A stretch of DNA of 64,000 nt from positions 2,542,001-2,606,000 of the forward strand of contig NZ_CP104264.1 in NCBI RefSeq assembly GCF_025244845.1. The letters are read 5' to 3'. Source of the DNA: Arthrobacter sp. zg-Y1171. Its GTDB lineage: Bacteria; Actinomycetota; Actinomycetes; Actinomycetales; Micrococcaceae. The position numbers and the translations under genes are program-made. Below the pieces are notes generated by a model. It did not search any database, was not told the origin of the DNA, and saw nothing but the letters and a program-made list of their open reading frames with translations. Shown here piece after piece: positions 1 to 8,680 of the stretch. Every line of letters begins with the position of its first letter. Within the stretch, counting starts at the first letter, position 1.

Positions 1-759
1 GTCGGCCATCTTGTCTCCTTTGGTCAAGGAGAATGCGGCCGCGATGGGAAAGGTCGTGCCGTCGACGGGTGCAGTTCCTTGAATCCGGTACCAGTAGCTT
101 GGTCCTGAGTCCCCATGCAGGCTGTCGATCTCGATGATATGTTCGTCTAGATCTCGACGTTCGAGCAATCGGACGTTGCCATCGAGGAAGGTGGTGGCAA
201 TGAGACGGATGTTGTCGAGGAACAGCAGGGTGGACCGGGAGATTTCGGTGAGTGCTTTACTTACCTCAACGATGGCTTGCGCTGCGTTCTTTCCCGGCCG
301 GTCGAAGGGAAACCAGAACGTCGTCCGGTCCGGATTGCGTGCGAACGGTTCGGTACGGGTGGGCACAAACAGGTCCTGGATAGCGAAGGCGTACTCACCG
401 GACTGGACCTGGGGCGTCTGCGTGTAAGCGAAAACCGCTTTGAACCCCACCCCGAACTTCCCAATGCTGGTGGCTTCATCGGCCTTGGTAGATTGACCGA
501 TTCCGGTGATTGATTCGATGTCTTGCAGATTGAAGATCCGGGAGCCGTCGTGTTCGACGAGGAGACCGTCGTTTCTCAACTCGAAGTTCACTTCTCGGGC
601 GTGAGCATCCTCTGCGTTCTGCAGGAGTTCGTAGATGAAATGTGCGTTGTCTGGGTACAGATCGGCGAGGAGCTTACGGAGACCCTCTTCGAACCCGTTG
701 CTTCGTGCGGCGTCTATGTAGGCCCGGCGGTTCGCGGTAAGGGTATCGAACATTGTCAT
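1..759 (-). CDS. GHKL (sacsin/Hsp90-like) ATPase, C-terminus beyond window
   Basis: An open frame reads from ATG at 759 to the left window edge without a stop, giving 253 visible residues of a longer protein. A GHKL ATPase fold is visible: N-box ELLQNAEDA at residues 44-52, a HDG motif at 70-72, the segment SITGIGQSTK around 83-92, and the glycine-rich GKFGVGFKAVF lid motif at 100-110. This is the arrangement of sacsin-type ATPase domains, which are common as N-terminal modules of large bacterial proteins in defence islands (family knowledge). The ATG overlaps the stop of the upstream helicase as ATGA, so the two are translationally coupled. The C-terminal effector, if any, cannot be seen. 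The ATPase fold is near certain; a defence role is inference. Confidence 0.85.
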   Translation of the reverse strand, partial: MTMFDTLTANRRAYIDAARSNGFEEGLRKLLADLYPDNAHFIYELLQNAEDAHAREVNFELRNDGLLVEHDGSRIFNLQDIESITGIGQSTKADEATSIGKFGVGFKAVFAYTQTPQVQSGEYAFAIQDLFVPTRTEPFARNPDRTTFWFPFDRPGKNAAQAIVEVSKALTEISRSTLLFLDNIRLIATTFLDGNVRLLERRDLDEHIIEIDSLHGDSGPSYWYRIQGTAPVDGTTFPIAAAFSLTKGDKMAD

Positions 760-3700
760 GGGGCTACTACTCTCAGCAGGATGCTGGCGACGTGGCGCGA
801 GGCGAGGTCTGCTCGGCTAGCAGCTTGCCGTTGAGCTGAAATGAGCCGGTCGAATGATGCTTCGGCGCTTGTCCGCTCGCCAGCTTTCATGACGATTATG
901 TCGGGGTGGGTTGCGGACTCGAGTTGGCGTTCGATAATGCTGAGCCGACGAGCTTTCTGGGATGAAAGGGCAACGGTGCGACGCTCGACTGCTGCTATGT
1001 GTTGGCTCTGGTGCTTTGCTCTCGCCTGCGTCCACACCGTTGCATGTCGCTCATCTAGTCGGGCGCTCTGCACCTCTTCAATGTGTTTGCCTCCACTTTC
1101 GGTGCAAGCAGCGAGAAGTGATGCTGCTCGTTCTTCGATTGCCTCGTCCTCGGCCACGAATCGGTATGTCAACGAATCTCGCACGCCGAACCTTGTCCAT
1201 GCGTATACAGCGACAGGGTAGTCGCCGGGTTCGACCTCCTTCGAAGTGACGACCGCGGAAACATGAACAGGATCAGACAGGTGAAACCGTCTAGCTGCCA
1301 GGAGTACAAGGGGGTGGCTAGGACTTAGGAGCTCGACGTTCCCCGCCTCTTCTGTAAGTTCCGGATCGGTAGTCATGCTCAGCACGATCCGGTCCCCGCG
1401 GAGCAGCCGCTTCAGGTGACGGGCATCGATGTTCTGGGCGTCGAGCTCGTCGATTATTCGAGCAGCAGCCTCCGCGTTGAGTGGTACTCGTGCGATGCGG
1501 CCTGGACGGAGTGCAATGGATCGGCCTGGCTGTACTGATTCGAAGTATCTGCGTACAACGGCGGAAATCTTGCGGGCGCTCAGCCATTCACTGGATGCTT
1601 CCGCTACGTTCTCTTCAAATGAGGAGCCGGTGTATCCCAGTAGGTCCGCTTGTTGATCTTCTAGCCGTTGCTCTTCCTCAATGCGTGCGATGTCGTTGTC
1701 CGCGAGTTGTCGGAGCGCAGCCTGTCGTTCGTGGGGCTCCATCTGAAGGTTGGTGGCGATGTTGACAATGGCGGCAGTGACGTCGCCGAGGATCTGCTCG
1801 CTTCCTCCGATCGCATGGTGAAAGACGCCGATGCGGGAGAGGCACCGATCGTAGATCTCCGCTTCGATGGTGCCGTGCGTCAGGATGTTGATGATAGCCA
1901 CAGCTTCGCTTCGCTGGCCCCGGCGGTCGATGCGCCCGATGCGCTGCTCGATACGCATCGGGTTCCAGGGGATGTCGTAATTAACCAGGGTGTCGCAGAA
2001 TTGGTAATCGAGGCCTTCGGTTCCTACCTCGGAACAGATCATGACGTCGATGGCCTGTGGATCTGAGCGGTCGAGCTTGAATCGGCGGCGAATAGCCCTG
2101 CGGTCGTCGTCGGGTACTCCGCCGTGCATGACTGCAACGCGCACTCCCCACATGCGACACCGGGTTTCGAGGTACCTGATGGTGTGCCGGAAAGTACTGA
2201 AGATCAGGACCTTGTTGTTGGCGTCCGCCGTCTTGCCGTCGATGATCTCTTTGAGCAGTTCGGCTTTCGGGTCAAGCTCGTCGTCGAGCCGCTGGGCCAT
2301 CTCTTGTATCGAGGACGCCTCTACCCGAAAGCCCTCAATCTGCTCGGGAGTGAAGGAAATGACCTCCTCCTCGCCGTCGACGTCCGTACCAGTCAGGCGG
2401 TTCTCGAAAAGGTCCGTGATCAGGGGCGCCAGTCCCGTTATGGAACTTGCTGCCTGCCGGTGAAGGGTAGACATCAAGAACTTGACCGAAATCCCTGGTG
2501 TCCGCAATGTTGCGATCTTCTCACCCAGCGCGAGTACAGCGTCATAGACAGCTTGTTGAGCATCGGTGAAATGGACCGTGGGGGATGACGGCTTTCGAGT
2601 TGTGAATTCGCCAATGTCACGCCGCCGGGTCCGGGTGACGATCTCAGAGAAGGTGTTAAGTGCCTCAACCGAGCGGATGACCCTGATGCGAGCTCGATCA
2701 TCGAAGGGCGCGTCGTTCAGTAGCTCACGCACCTCGTCCACGCGACGATCCAGCGCGAGTACATCTCGGCCCCATTCCGTCTGCAGCGCTTTCTGCAGGT
2801 GGCCTTTGACGTCAGCCTGCCAGTCATTCTCTGCGGTGCGTGCTGCTCGGGACGCGTTGAAGAGGTGCTCGTTGGGCTCGAGCATGACGCGGAAGTCATT
2901 CCAGTCGAGGACGAGGTCGTCTCGCAGGAGATTGACGATCGTGAAGAGGTCCTGGCTGTGGGTCTGGATAGGGGTCGCGGAGAGCATCACGACGGCTTCG
3001 GCGGCGTCGACAAAGCGTTGAACGCACTGATAAGCCTTCGTCTCACGGTTTCGGATGTGGTGTGCTTCATCGACAATTACGAGGTCGAAGCCCAACTCAC
3101 CGGCAAGGTCATTGAGGCTTGCTACCTTCGTCTTAGAACCAGTCCGCGTACCAGTCAGGAGTGTTTCATCGAGCAAGGAGAAGGGGAGAATCGCTTTTTG
3201 GTAGCGAACTGGCCAAGACCCGTCCCGGAGGGTTTCCTCGAGGCACCAGCGGAGCGTCTTGCTATCCAGATGAACAAAATCCTCGTCAAAACGCTTTAAC
3301 TCGTCTCGCCACTTATCGTCGACCACGAGCGGACGCGGACAGATCACGAGAACGGACTCAGCCCTCTTTCGTGCTTGAAGCTCCTTAATGATCAAACACG
3401 CTTCGATCGTCTTACCGACACCCACGTCATCGGCGATCAGGATGCGAGGGCGGTCTGACTGGACAAGTTTAAGGACCGGCCGGTACTGATACGGCTCGAA
3501 GTCGACTCGTCCTGCGTTCCGGGAATGAAGGTAGTCGCTGTTGGGATCAAGCAGCAGTAAAGCAGTCAGCGCCGCATGGAGCTCGCTCGCAGTTACCGAT
3601 GCAACTGAATCGTTCTTAGAAACCGTTTCAATCTGAGGGGCAAAATATTGGTGCGTCGCTCCGTCATGGAAGACTGAGTATCGAATCGCCCCACCCACCT

Positions 3701-3794
3701 GATCTGTTCCTAAAACCGCCCCACTGACCTCGGGACGGGCGATAAGACGAACGAGCGTACCGGGACCAATCGTTGATTTTTCGTCGACAGACAT
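756..3794 (-). CDS. SNF2-family (HepA/RapA-like) DEAH helicase/translocase
   Basis: A protein of 1012 residues with a complete SF2/SNF2 motor: Walker A DDVGVGKT at about 122-129, DEAH at 242-245, SATPIQ at 272-277, and the C-terminal lobe with STFRHT and the motif V/VI region ending RIGRIDRRGQ near 610-645. The N-terminal stretch after GTLVRL resembles the leader of RapA/HepA-like helicases. I chose ATG 3794 over ATG 3821 because an AGGAAG Shine-Dalgarno sequence lies 9 bases before it. It is the first gene of a two-gene operon with the GHKL ATPase. A remnant of a zinc-ribbon gene ends about 55 bases upstream. Likely role: DNA or nucleoprotein translocase of a defence-type system (inference). 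Confidence 0.87.
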   Translation of the reverse strand: MSVDEKSTIGPGTLVRLIARPEVSGAVLGTDQVGGAIRYSVFHDGATHQYFAPQIETVSKNDSVASVTASELHAALTALLLLDPNSDYLHSRNAGRVDFEPYQYRPVLKLVQSDRPRILIADDVGVGKTIEACLIIKELQARKRAESVLVICPRPLVVDDKWRDELKRFDEDFVHLDSKTLRWCLEETLRDGSWPVRYQKAILPFSLLDETLLTGTRTGSKTKVASLNDLAGELGFDLVIVDEAHHIRNRETKAYQCVQRFVDAAEAVVMLSATPIQTHSQDLFTIVNLLRDDLVLDWNDFRVMLEPNEHLFNASRAARTAENDWQADVKGHLQKALQTEWGRDVLALDRRVDEVRELLNDAPFDDRARIRVIRSVEALNTFSEIVTRTRRRDIGEFTTRKPSSPTVHFTDAQQAVYDAVLALGEKIATLRTPGISVKFLMSTLHRQAASSITGLAPLITDLFENRLTGTDVDGEEEVISFTPEQIEGFRVEASSIQEMAQRLDDELDPKAELLKEIIDGKTADANNKVLIFSTFRHTIRYLETRCRMWGVRVAVMHGGVPDDDRRAIRRRFKLDRSDPQAIDVMICSEVGTEGLDYQFCDTLVNYDIPWNPMRIEQRIGRIDRRGQRSEAVAIINILTHGTIEAEIYDRCLSRIGVFHHAIGGSEQILGDVTAAIVNIATNLQMEPHERQAALRQLADNDIARIEEEQRLEDQQADLLGYTGSSFEENVAEASSEWLSARKISAVVRRYFESVQPGRSIALRPGRIARVPLNAEAAARIIDELDAQNIDARHLKRLLRGDRIVLSMTTDPELTEEAGNVELLSPSHPLVLLAARRFHLSDPVHVSAVVTSKEVEPGDYPVAVYAWTRFGVRDSLTYRFVAEDEAIEERAASLLAACTESGGKHIEEVQSARLDERHATVWTQARAKHQSQHIAAVERRTVALSSQKARRLSIIERQLESATHPDIIVMKAGERTSAEASFDRLISAQRQAASRADLASRHVASILLRVVAP

Positions 3795-3849
3795 GACGCA
3801 ATTCTTCCTTCCATTAGGCATTTTCGAGACCAGTCCACCGGCGAAGTGG

Positions 3850-3923
3850 TGTACATTGATCTCGTTTCAGCCTTTCTCCTTCTTTGCAAGGAAGAAGCCC
3901 AAGAATTCACCGTCCTGATGCAT
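3850..3923 (-). pseudogene. 5' remnant of a zinc-ribbon gene (paralogue of 7502-7798)
   Basis: Reading leftward from ATG 3923 gives an 18-codon frame ending at TGA 3869-3867, with the peptide segment FFLAKKEKG. Beyond the stop the DNA still encodes EINV in register down to about 3850. The intact gene at 7502-7798 has FDFLSKKEKSWDEINVY at the same place, and the bases upstream (a GATCGCTTCGGCGGG-like stretch) are also shared. Homology ends abruptly at about 3850, just before the helicase leader, so this is a decayed, truncated copy marking a recombination junction. Confidence 0.7.
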
Positions 3924-3968
3924 CCCGCCGAAGCGATCCTCTGATACGAAACCAATCGCTTACAACAA

Positions 3969-4481
3969 TTACAATCGCAATTCTGACTCGCCCAGCGTGC
4001 TACGCGACTGTTGGGCGCTGCCTCCACGGGAGTAGGGCGAGACCTGAACGACCTTTGTCTGTGTACCGTCAGGACCGAACTTCTGCAGACGCTGGTGCCC
4101 GTTGACCATATGTTCGTTGGGAGACTTTCTGCTCGGCTCCTCGCCGATGCCCTCGGAAGCCGGCAACGTAGACGCGGGGACTCGCTCCGCGCCCGCGGAG
4201 CTAAGCTGCTCGGTCCCTTCGTCCGGCCTCGATATCAAGAGCGTGACCCCAACAGCAGCCATAAGACCGACAACAGCAAGGCCTGGTTTGAAAGCTCTAT
4301 GCTCCTTGATCCGCTCCCACCGGCTCGGAATCTGGCTCATATCTTGTTCGCCCGTCTTCGCCTCATGCTTGCGCACACCAATGGACTCAGACTTTGCTGG
4401 TTTGTCCTTCGGCTGCCCAAGTGATGATGGCTCGAGCGGCCGATCCCCGTCGAACGGGTCTTCTTGATCGAGGTCAGGCAC
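3969..4481 (-). CDS. Single-pass membrane protein of unknown function
   Basis: A 170-residue protein with a GTG start at 4481. Residues 1-60 are charged and low complexity, one transmembrane helix (GLAVVGLMAAVGVTLLI) lies at about 68-84, and a polar tail of about 85 residues follows. The tail contains SRKSPNEHMVNGHQRLQ, matched by SRKSPVEHVINGYQRLP in the second cassette at 7892-8161, so the two are paralogues. It is not a family I recognise. The order (membrane protein then zinc-ribbon sequence) repeats in the second cassette, which suggests a functional unit. Confidence 0.65.
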   Translation of the reverse strand: MPDLDQEDPFDGDRPLEPSSLGQPKDKPAKSESIGVRKHEAKTGEQDMSQIPSRWERIKEHRAFKPGLAVVGLMAAVGVTLLISRPDEGTEQLSSAGAERVPASTLPASEGIGEEPSRKSPNEHMVNGHQRLQKFGPDGTQTKVVQVSPYSRGGSAQQSRSTLGESELRL

Positions 4482-4677
4482 TCGGTCACTCTATCCTTAT
4501 GTCGGTAATTCCGGTTGCACACACGACTGGGCGTGAGCACGAATCCGCCCTAAGCATTGATCCTGCATGCAGAAAACAATGCATCAGTGACCTCAAAGCA
4601 AGAGTTGCACATTTAGGACTCCGTGTCCCAGTCAGTCTCGTCTTCGACTTTTTCGTCACATGACGTGCAGGTGAGCG

Positions 4678-4878
4678 TCAAGACGGTCCTCCTTCGGAGC
4701 CTGGTTTTGGCCAGTCCCAACATACCGGGCTAGTGAATGGGGAACAATAAGAACTGTCGTGGCGTTCGGAATAGTCGGTCATGTTGGCGGTCGGCTTGCC
4801 ACAGTTCGGACAGGGCCAGTTGGGACCCTCACAGGTGCGACTGTTGTGGCCTTCAAATCCGCACGCAGCACAAGCCAT
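4678..4878 (-). CDS. Small Cys-rich zinc-finger-like protein
   Basis: A 66-residue protein beginning MACAACGFEGHNSRTC, with a second knuckle CPNCG and two further cysteines (SYC, PVC). Spacing of CxxC pairs fits one or two zinc-binding knuckles. A clear AAGGGGAG ribosome-binding site precedes ATG 4878 by 5 bases, supporting a real gene. The family is not recognised. It lies upstream of the one-TM protein in the same orientation and may be the first gene of that cassette. Confidence 0.65.
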   Translation of the reverse strand: MACAACGFEGHNSRTCEGPNWPCPNCGKPTANMTDYSERHDSSYCSPFTSPVCWDWPKPGSEGGPS

Positions 4879-5322
4879 TACAACTCCCCTTGACCATAAT
4901 TCAGCAGCAAGTCAACAAAGACACATTTAACCATACCGGCGTGCTATATAGCGGTGAGGCACGACGACCCGGAACCATCAAGCGGCGCATCCGCAAGCCT
5001 TATCTAGGGCCATTCGTTCAGGTATTGTATTGGAACTCGAACAGGGCTTAGCACGAGCCACCCACTAGAGCGACTTCAATTAATTTCGCGTCGGCATTTC
5101 CTTACAGTGAGTCCGATTGTTTGAACGTGTGCAGCATGTATCGGTTGCCTAACCCAAGTGGCTTAGGTGGTCGAAGTGCGTCACCACCCCACAATTGATC
5201 GGGTCGACGCTCGATTACGCATTCCGGCTATGCTGTCGTTGCACCCAGTACTATGCCCGCCTTGGGGAGGTGGCCTCCGTCGTCCGCACATGGTGGCTGA
5301 ATACCCACCGTTGGAGGCCCCG
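4879..5322. other. Intergenic region, AT-richer
   Basis: About 440 bases between the divergent 66-residue Cys-rich gene and the coiled-coil protein gene. It is visibly richer in A and T than the core genome. Promoters for both genes are expected here but I see no convincing paired hexamers. An alternative upstream start (5167, GTG) for the following gene lies in this region and is disfavoured because it has no ribosome-binding site. Confidence 0.5.
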
Positions 5323-7188
5323 TTGACCACCGCACCTGAGACAGCCGTCACCTACTCGACGGTCGATACGCCCCGTGACGCCATCGACCTGGCGGCATTC
5401 CTTTGCCACCCGGAGCGGGACCACCCGGTCGTGGTGATCTCCTCCACCAAGGACGGGCCACGGATTGATCCGGCCGCCGTCGCCGGGCGTCTCGGAAACA
5501 AGGCCACGGTCTACCTCCTGGCCACACCTGCGGTGGCTTACCCCTTCGATGAGGCCATGCCTGAGGAGACATCCGTCTACGGCGGCGCCGCCCGCTCCTA
5601 CCCGACCGGGAATGCATGGCACAGCAACCAGAGGATTTCCGTCCTCCGCCTGGCTTACGCGGACGCTGAAGCCCGCGACGCTGTCGACCTCCTCGCCCAA
5701 GACGTCGACAAGATGGACCCGTACGCGCCTCCGGTCACCACTTCAAGCACACCGGCCCGCTCGACGGTGCCCCAAGTTGTTGGGTGCGAGGTCTCCATGC
5801 TGCTGCCCCCGGACGGGGTGCTGGTGAAACTGGCTCACGGCATGGCCCGCATCGACACCGCCACCCTGGCGCCCGGAATCGAGCCGGAGCGCCTGTTCAC
5901 GCCTGGCCAGAAGCTGACCGGCACCGTCCAGAACGGGCTGCTCACCATCACCTCCGGCATCCATACCGTCGCCGAAGCCGTCGCCCACGCCCCCGCCGGC
6001 ACCATCCACCCGGCCTTGGTCCTGAACGAGAAGCGCATCGCCCTGTTCCCCGGCCTGGTCGTCCGCCACACCTCCCCACGAGAGCCGGGCAGTGTCATTG
6101 CCGTCCGCGTCGAGCTTTCCGGCCGTGCCGATGGCAAGGGCTGGAAGTTCTCCACCGCGGAGGACCCAGAACCGGAGTCAATCACACCGGCCCTGCCGTT
6201 CTACGTCGGCGACGAACCCTGGATCGTCTGGAGCCCTCGGGCCGCGCAGCCCGTGGAGATCGCTGAGTCCGATGAGCCCGCGGAACCGAAACCGGGTCCA
6301 GAAGGGGAAGAACACGCCCCAACTCAAGACAACGCGCCAGCCGCGGCCGACGATGGTGAGACGCCGCCTTCGTCGGCGCCCCCTGCTGCTGCGCACACCG
6401 ACGTCACCTCCGCCCTGGAATTGATCCGGACGACACTTCACGATCTCGACGAAACCAACCGCCGCCTTGAAGCCGAGGCCACCGCGTTGCGTCATACGGC
6501 CTCAAATCAAAAGTCGGCAGGCCCCGTGCCCTCGCCCGGGCCCGGCGGCGCCGCCCTGGACCAGGCCCAGCGGCAAGTTGCCCTGTTGACACGGGAGCGG
6601 ATCGAACTCGTCGGGGACCTCACCCGGGCACTCGGTGATGCGGACACCCTAGCCGCTGAGAACACCGCCTTGGCCCATGAGAACGAACGCCTGCGGGAAA
6701 GTGTCCGTACGGAGCAGACCCGTGCTGCCCGTGCCCGTCAGCTCTCCCGGGAAATCTCTGCTGGCGCAGACACCGGACCGCTGTTCGCCGACCCCGCCGA
6801 ACAGTTCCGCCACGATGTCTACCTAGAGTGGGCGACTCGGATCCCGGCCGCGTCCAAGGCCGAAACACCTCTTGCGGAATACGGCTTCACGGAAAAATTC
6901 CTCCAGACTGTCGACCGGATTCAGGGCGTCGACCGGTCCAAGATTGTCGCTGTCGTTGTGGAGGTTCTCACCGGCATCGCCGACACATCCGCCGGCCGCG
7001 ACATGCACCGGCTCCGCGGTGGGCCCAAGGCTGGAACCGGCTTCATCGAGGACGCAGAGTACGGCACCGCCTGGCGGGTTGCCCTGCAGGTCGCCACCGC
7101 ATCGGCCCGCCGGCTGCACTTCTGGCGCGGCACCGACGGCAAGGTCATGTTCGCCACCGTCGGTGTCCACGACGACATGGGCATCTGA
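5323..7188 (+). CDS. Modular coiled-coil protein of unknown function
   Basis: About 621 residues from TTG 5323, chosen because GGAGG lies exactly 5 bases before it and the resulting MTTAPETAV start is natural; the frame is open back to 5167. Order of parts (approximate): N-terminal alpha/beta region at 15-115 with the distinctive VYGGAARSYP at 85-94; a region resembling an OB/S1-like beta barrel at about 150-215; a Pro/Glu-rich linker at 310-360; a coiled coil at 360-480; and a compact C-terminal domain at 490-621 ending LHFWRGTDGKVMFATVGVHDD. That last segment faintly recalls RelE/ParE-type toxin ends, but I cannot assign it. The codon usage is high-GC actinobacterial, so it may have come from a related genome. 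Confidence 0.7.
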   Translation: MTTAPETAVTYSTVDTPRDAIDLAAFLCHPERDHPVVVISSTKDGPRIDPAAVAGRLGNKATVYLLATPAVAYPFDEAMPEETSVYGGAARSYPTGNAWHSNQRISVLRLAYADAEARDAVDLLAQDVDKMDPYAPPVTTSSTPARSTVPQVVGCEVSMLLPPDGVLVKLAHGMARIDTATLAPGIEPERLFTPGQKLTGTVQNGLLTITSGIHTVAEAVAHAPAGTIHPALVLNEKRIALFPGLVVRHTSPREPGSVIAVRVELSGRADGKGWKFSTAEDPEPESITPALPFYVGDEPWIVWSPRAAQPVEIAESDEPAEPKPGPEGEEHAPTQDNAPAAADDGETPPSSAPPAAAHTDVTSALELIRTTLHDLDETNRRLEAEATALRHTASNQKSAGPVPSPGPGGAALDQAQRQVALLTRERIELVGDLTRALGDADTLAAENTALAHENERLRESVRTEQTRAARARQLSREISAGADTGPLFADPAEQFRHDVYLEWATRIPAASKAETPLAEYGFTEKFLQTVDRIQGVDRSKIVAVVVEVLTGIADTSAGRDMHRLRGGPKAGTGFIEDAEYGTAWRVALQVATASARRLHFWRGTDGKVMFATVGVHDDMGI

Positions 7189-7501
7189 GCTGAACGGGCC
7201 CGTCGTCTCAAGGTTTTCCGACCAGCTCCCGGCAAGCATCTCTACTGCGGCATCGGCAACATTAATGGTGGCTGCAGGGCCTGCAGCACAGGACAACCCC
7301 GCATGCCGCGGCTGCAGACGCTCAAGGCCGTAGAAAAAGTCACATCCTGCAACCTGTACCGAGCCGTTCGCGAACTTATCTATTCCGCGTTCACCAACAC
7401 CGAGTGAGACCTTCATCGCGAGCCTTGTGGACTACGGCTGTTTTCCCGTGCCAAGGCCCGCCTGATTGCTGTACCGTCTGAACCCTCAGCCACCTGCGAC
7501 A
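7189..7501. other. Intergenic region between convergent genes
   Basis: About 310 bases between the coiled-coil protein and the zinc-ribbon gene that converges on it. No credible gene, long hairpin or repeat was seen here. Confidence 0.5.
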
Positions 7502-7798
7502 TTAGAGGGCCGCTTCGAGTTCCGTCCAGGAGTACCCGAACATGTAGTCCTCATCCTTACCGTTTGAGGCCCAGATCTGAGCAGCTTCGTAAACATTTAG
7601 CGTCTCGCTGTCGTCATCGTCATCGTCTAGGCCGTAGCGGCAGTCGAGGCAGTACATCTCGGAGTAGACAAATCTCTTCACCAAGGGAGTTCCACAATTA
7701 GGACATGGGGGCGTTTCACCCACGTAGACATTGATCTCGTCCCAGCTCTTTTCCTTCTTCGAAAGGAAATCAAATAAACCCAAAAGACCTACCCCCAT
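7502..7798 (-). CDS. Zinc-ribbon protein, intact copy
   Basis: A 98-residue protein from ATG 7798; an upstream GTG in frame at 7870 is possible. It has an N-terminal helix (LLGLFDFLSKKEKSWDEINVY), a four-cysteine zinc ribbon (CPNCG then CLDC) at about 32-56, an acidic run of six aspartates at about 60-65, and an aromatic C-terminus (MFGYSWTELEAAL). The function is unknown; such ribbons commonly bind zinc for protein or nucleic acid contacts. A truncated copy of its 5' end lies at 3850-3923. It is the last gene of the second paralogous cassette. Confidence 0.68.
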   Translation of the reverse strand: MGVGLLGLFDFLSKKEKSWDEINVYVGETPPCPNCGTPLVKRFVYSEMYCLDCRYGLDDDDDDSETLNVYEAAQIWASNGKDEDYMFGYSWTELEAAL

Positions 7799-7891
7799 TC
7801 GGCCCGCCGAAGCGGTCCTCTGGTTTGTGAGACCAACCGCTGACGACAAGCAAACCGCACTTCTAGACACAGCCAGTATGCCATGCGCCTG

Positions 7892-8101
7892 TTAGTCGCG
7901 GCCCCCTCGCAAGTAAGACGAGATTTCAACGATCTTAGCCTCGGTGCCGCCGGGACCGTCACGCGGCAATCGCTGGTACCCATTGATCACGTGCTCGACC
8001 GGAGACTTTCTGCTGGCCACCTCGGGAAGGGCATGAAATGCCGTCTCCGTATACTCCGGGACTTTCGCCAAGGCTACGGTGCTGACGCCCCCCAATGCCA
8101 C
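7892..8101 (-). CDS. Short paralogue of the one-TM protein, possibly degraded
   Basis: From GTG 8101 this encodes 69 residues including GVSTVALAKVPEY and SRKSPVEHVINGYQRLP, which aligns with the tail of the 3969-4481 protein (SRKSPNEHMVNGHQRLQ). The frame is open upstream to a stop at 8164-8162, and the codons there (YAGLTVALGG) continue a transmembrane helix that aligns with the other copy, but no start codon is available in that extension. Either a short protein is made from GTG, or the gene has lost its 5' part. It sits directly upstream of the intact zinc-ribbon gene. Confidence 0.5.
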   Translation of the reverse strand: MALGGVSTVALAKVPEYTETAFHALPEVASRKSPVEHVINGYQRLPRDGPGGTEAKIVEISSYLRGGRD

Positions 8102-8218
8102 AGTCAGGCCGGCGTAGGTGGTTTCTTCCTCGTATTCAGATGGATCAGCATGAAGGAAGACTCATGGGCCGTGGGTGCCATCTACGCAAAAGGAATACGT
8201 TCCAGAAACGATCGTCAC

Positions 8219-8608
8219 CTAGGGGACTAGCGGGCGCGCGTCCGAATCATCGCCGGATTCATCAACGATTTCAATATCCGCCACTAGCGCGGACAGAACC
8301 GATCGCACAGTTGCGACGATTTCCGATACGAGCGGATCGGCGACTGAGTGATGCTCACGGAGCGCATCAGCCAGCCTCTCCCCCACTTCATCTTCCGTGA
8401 GCAGCCACTTCGAAACCTCGGCGACCGTAACGTGCACGACATCGTACGCGACGCCGAGCGCGACTTTCCGAACGACCGGCTCGTACTCCGCCCGCCACTC
8501 AATTTCAGCGTGCTCCCGAGCTACCTCGATCTCCAACTTGCGGACCATGGCCTGCTTTTTGGCTTCGACGAGTCGCTGGACGGCCGCGTTCAAGTTAGAG
8601 TCCGTCAT
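8219..8608 (-). CDS. Hypothetical helical protein
   Basis: A 129-residue, largely helical and charged protein starting MTDSNLNAAVQRLVEAKKQ. A GAGGGGGG ribosome-binding site stands 6 bases before ATG 8608, which supports expression. There is no signal peptide, transmembrane segment or recognisable motif. It lies between the small Cys-rich gene (8681-8797) and the short membrane-protein paralogue, all on the minus strand, so it is probably part of that cassette. It has no counterpart in the first cassette. Confidence 0.6.
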   Translation of the reverse strand: MTDSNLNAAVQRLVEAKKQAMVRKLEIEVAREHAEIEWRAEYEPVVRKVALGVAYDVVHVTVAEVSKWLLTEDEVGERLADALREHHSVADPLVSEIVATVRSVLSALVADIEIVDESGDDSDARPLVP

Positions 8609-8680
8609 TCGAATTCCCCCCTCTTAGTGAATCCCAGAGCGATCACGCTCTCTGGGCTCTTAGCTTTGCACAGATGGCAC

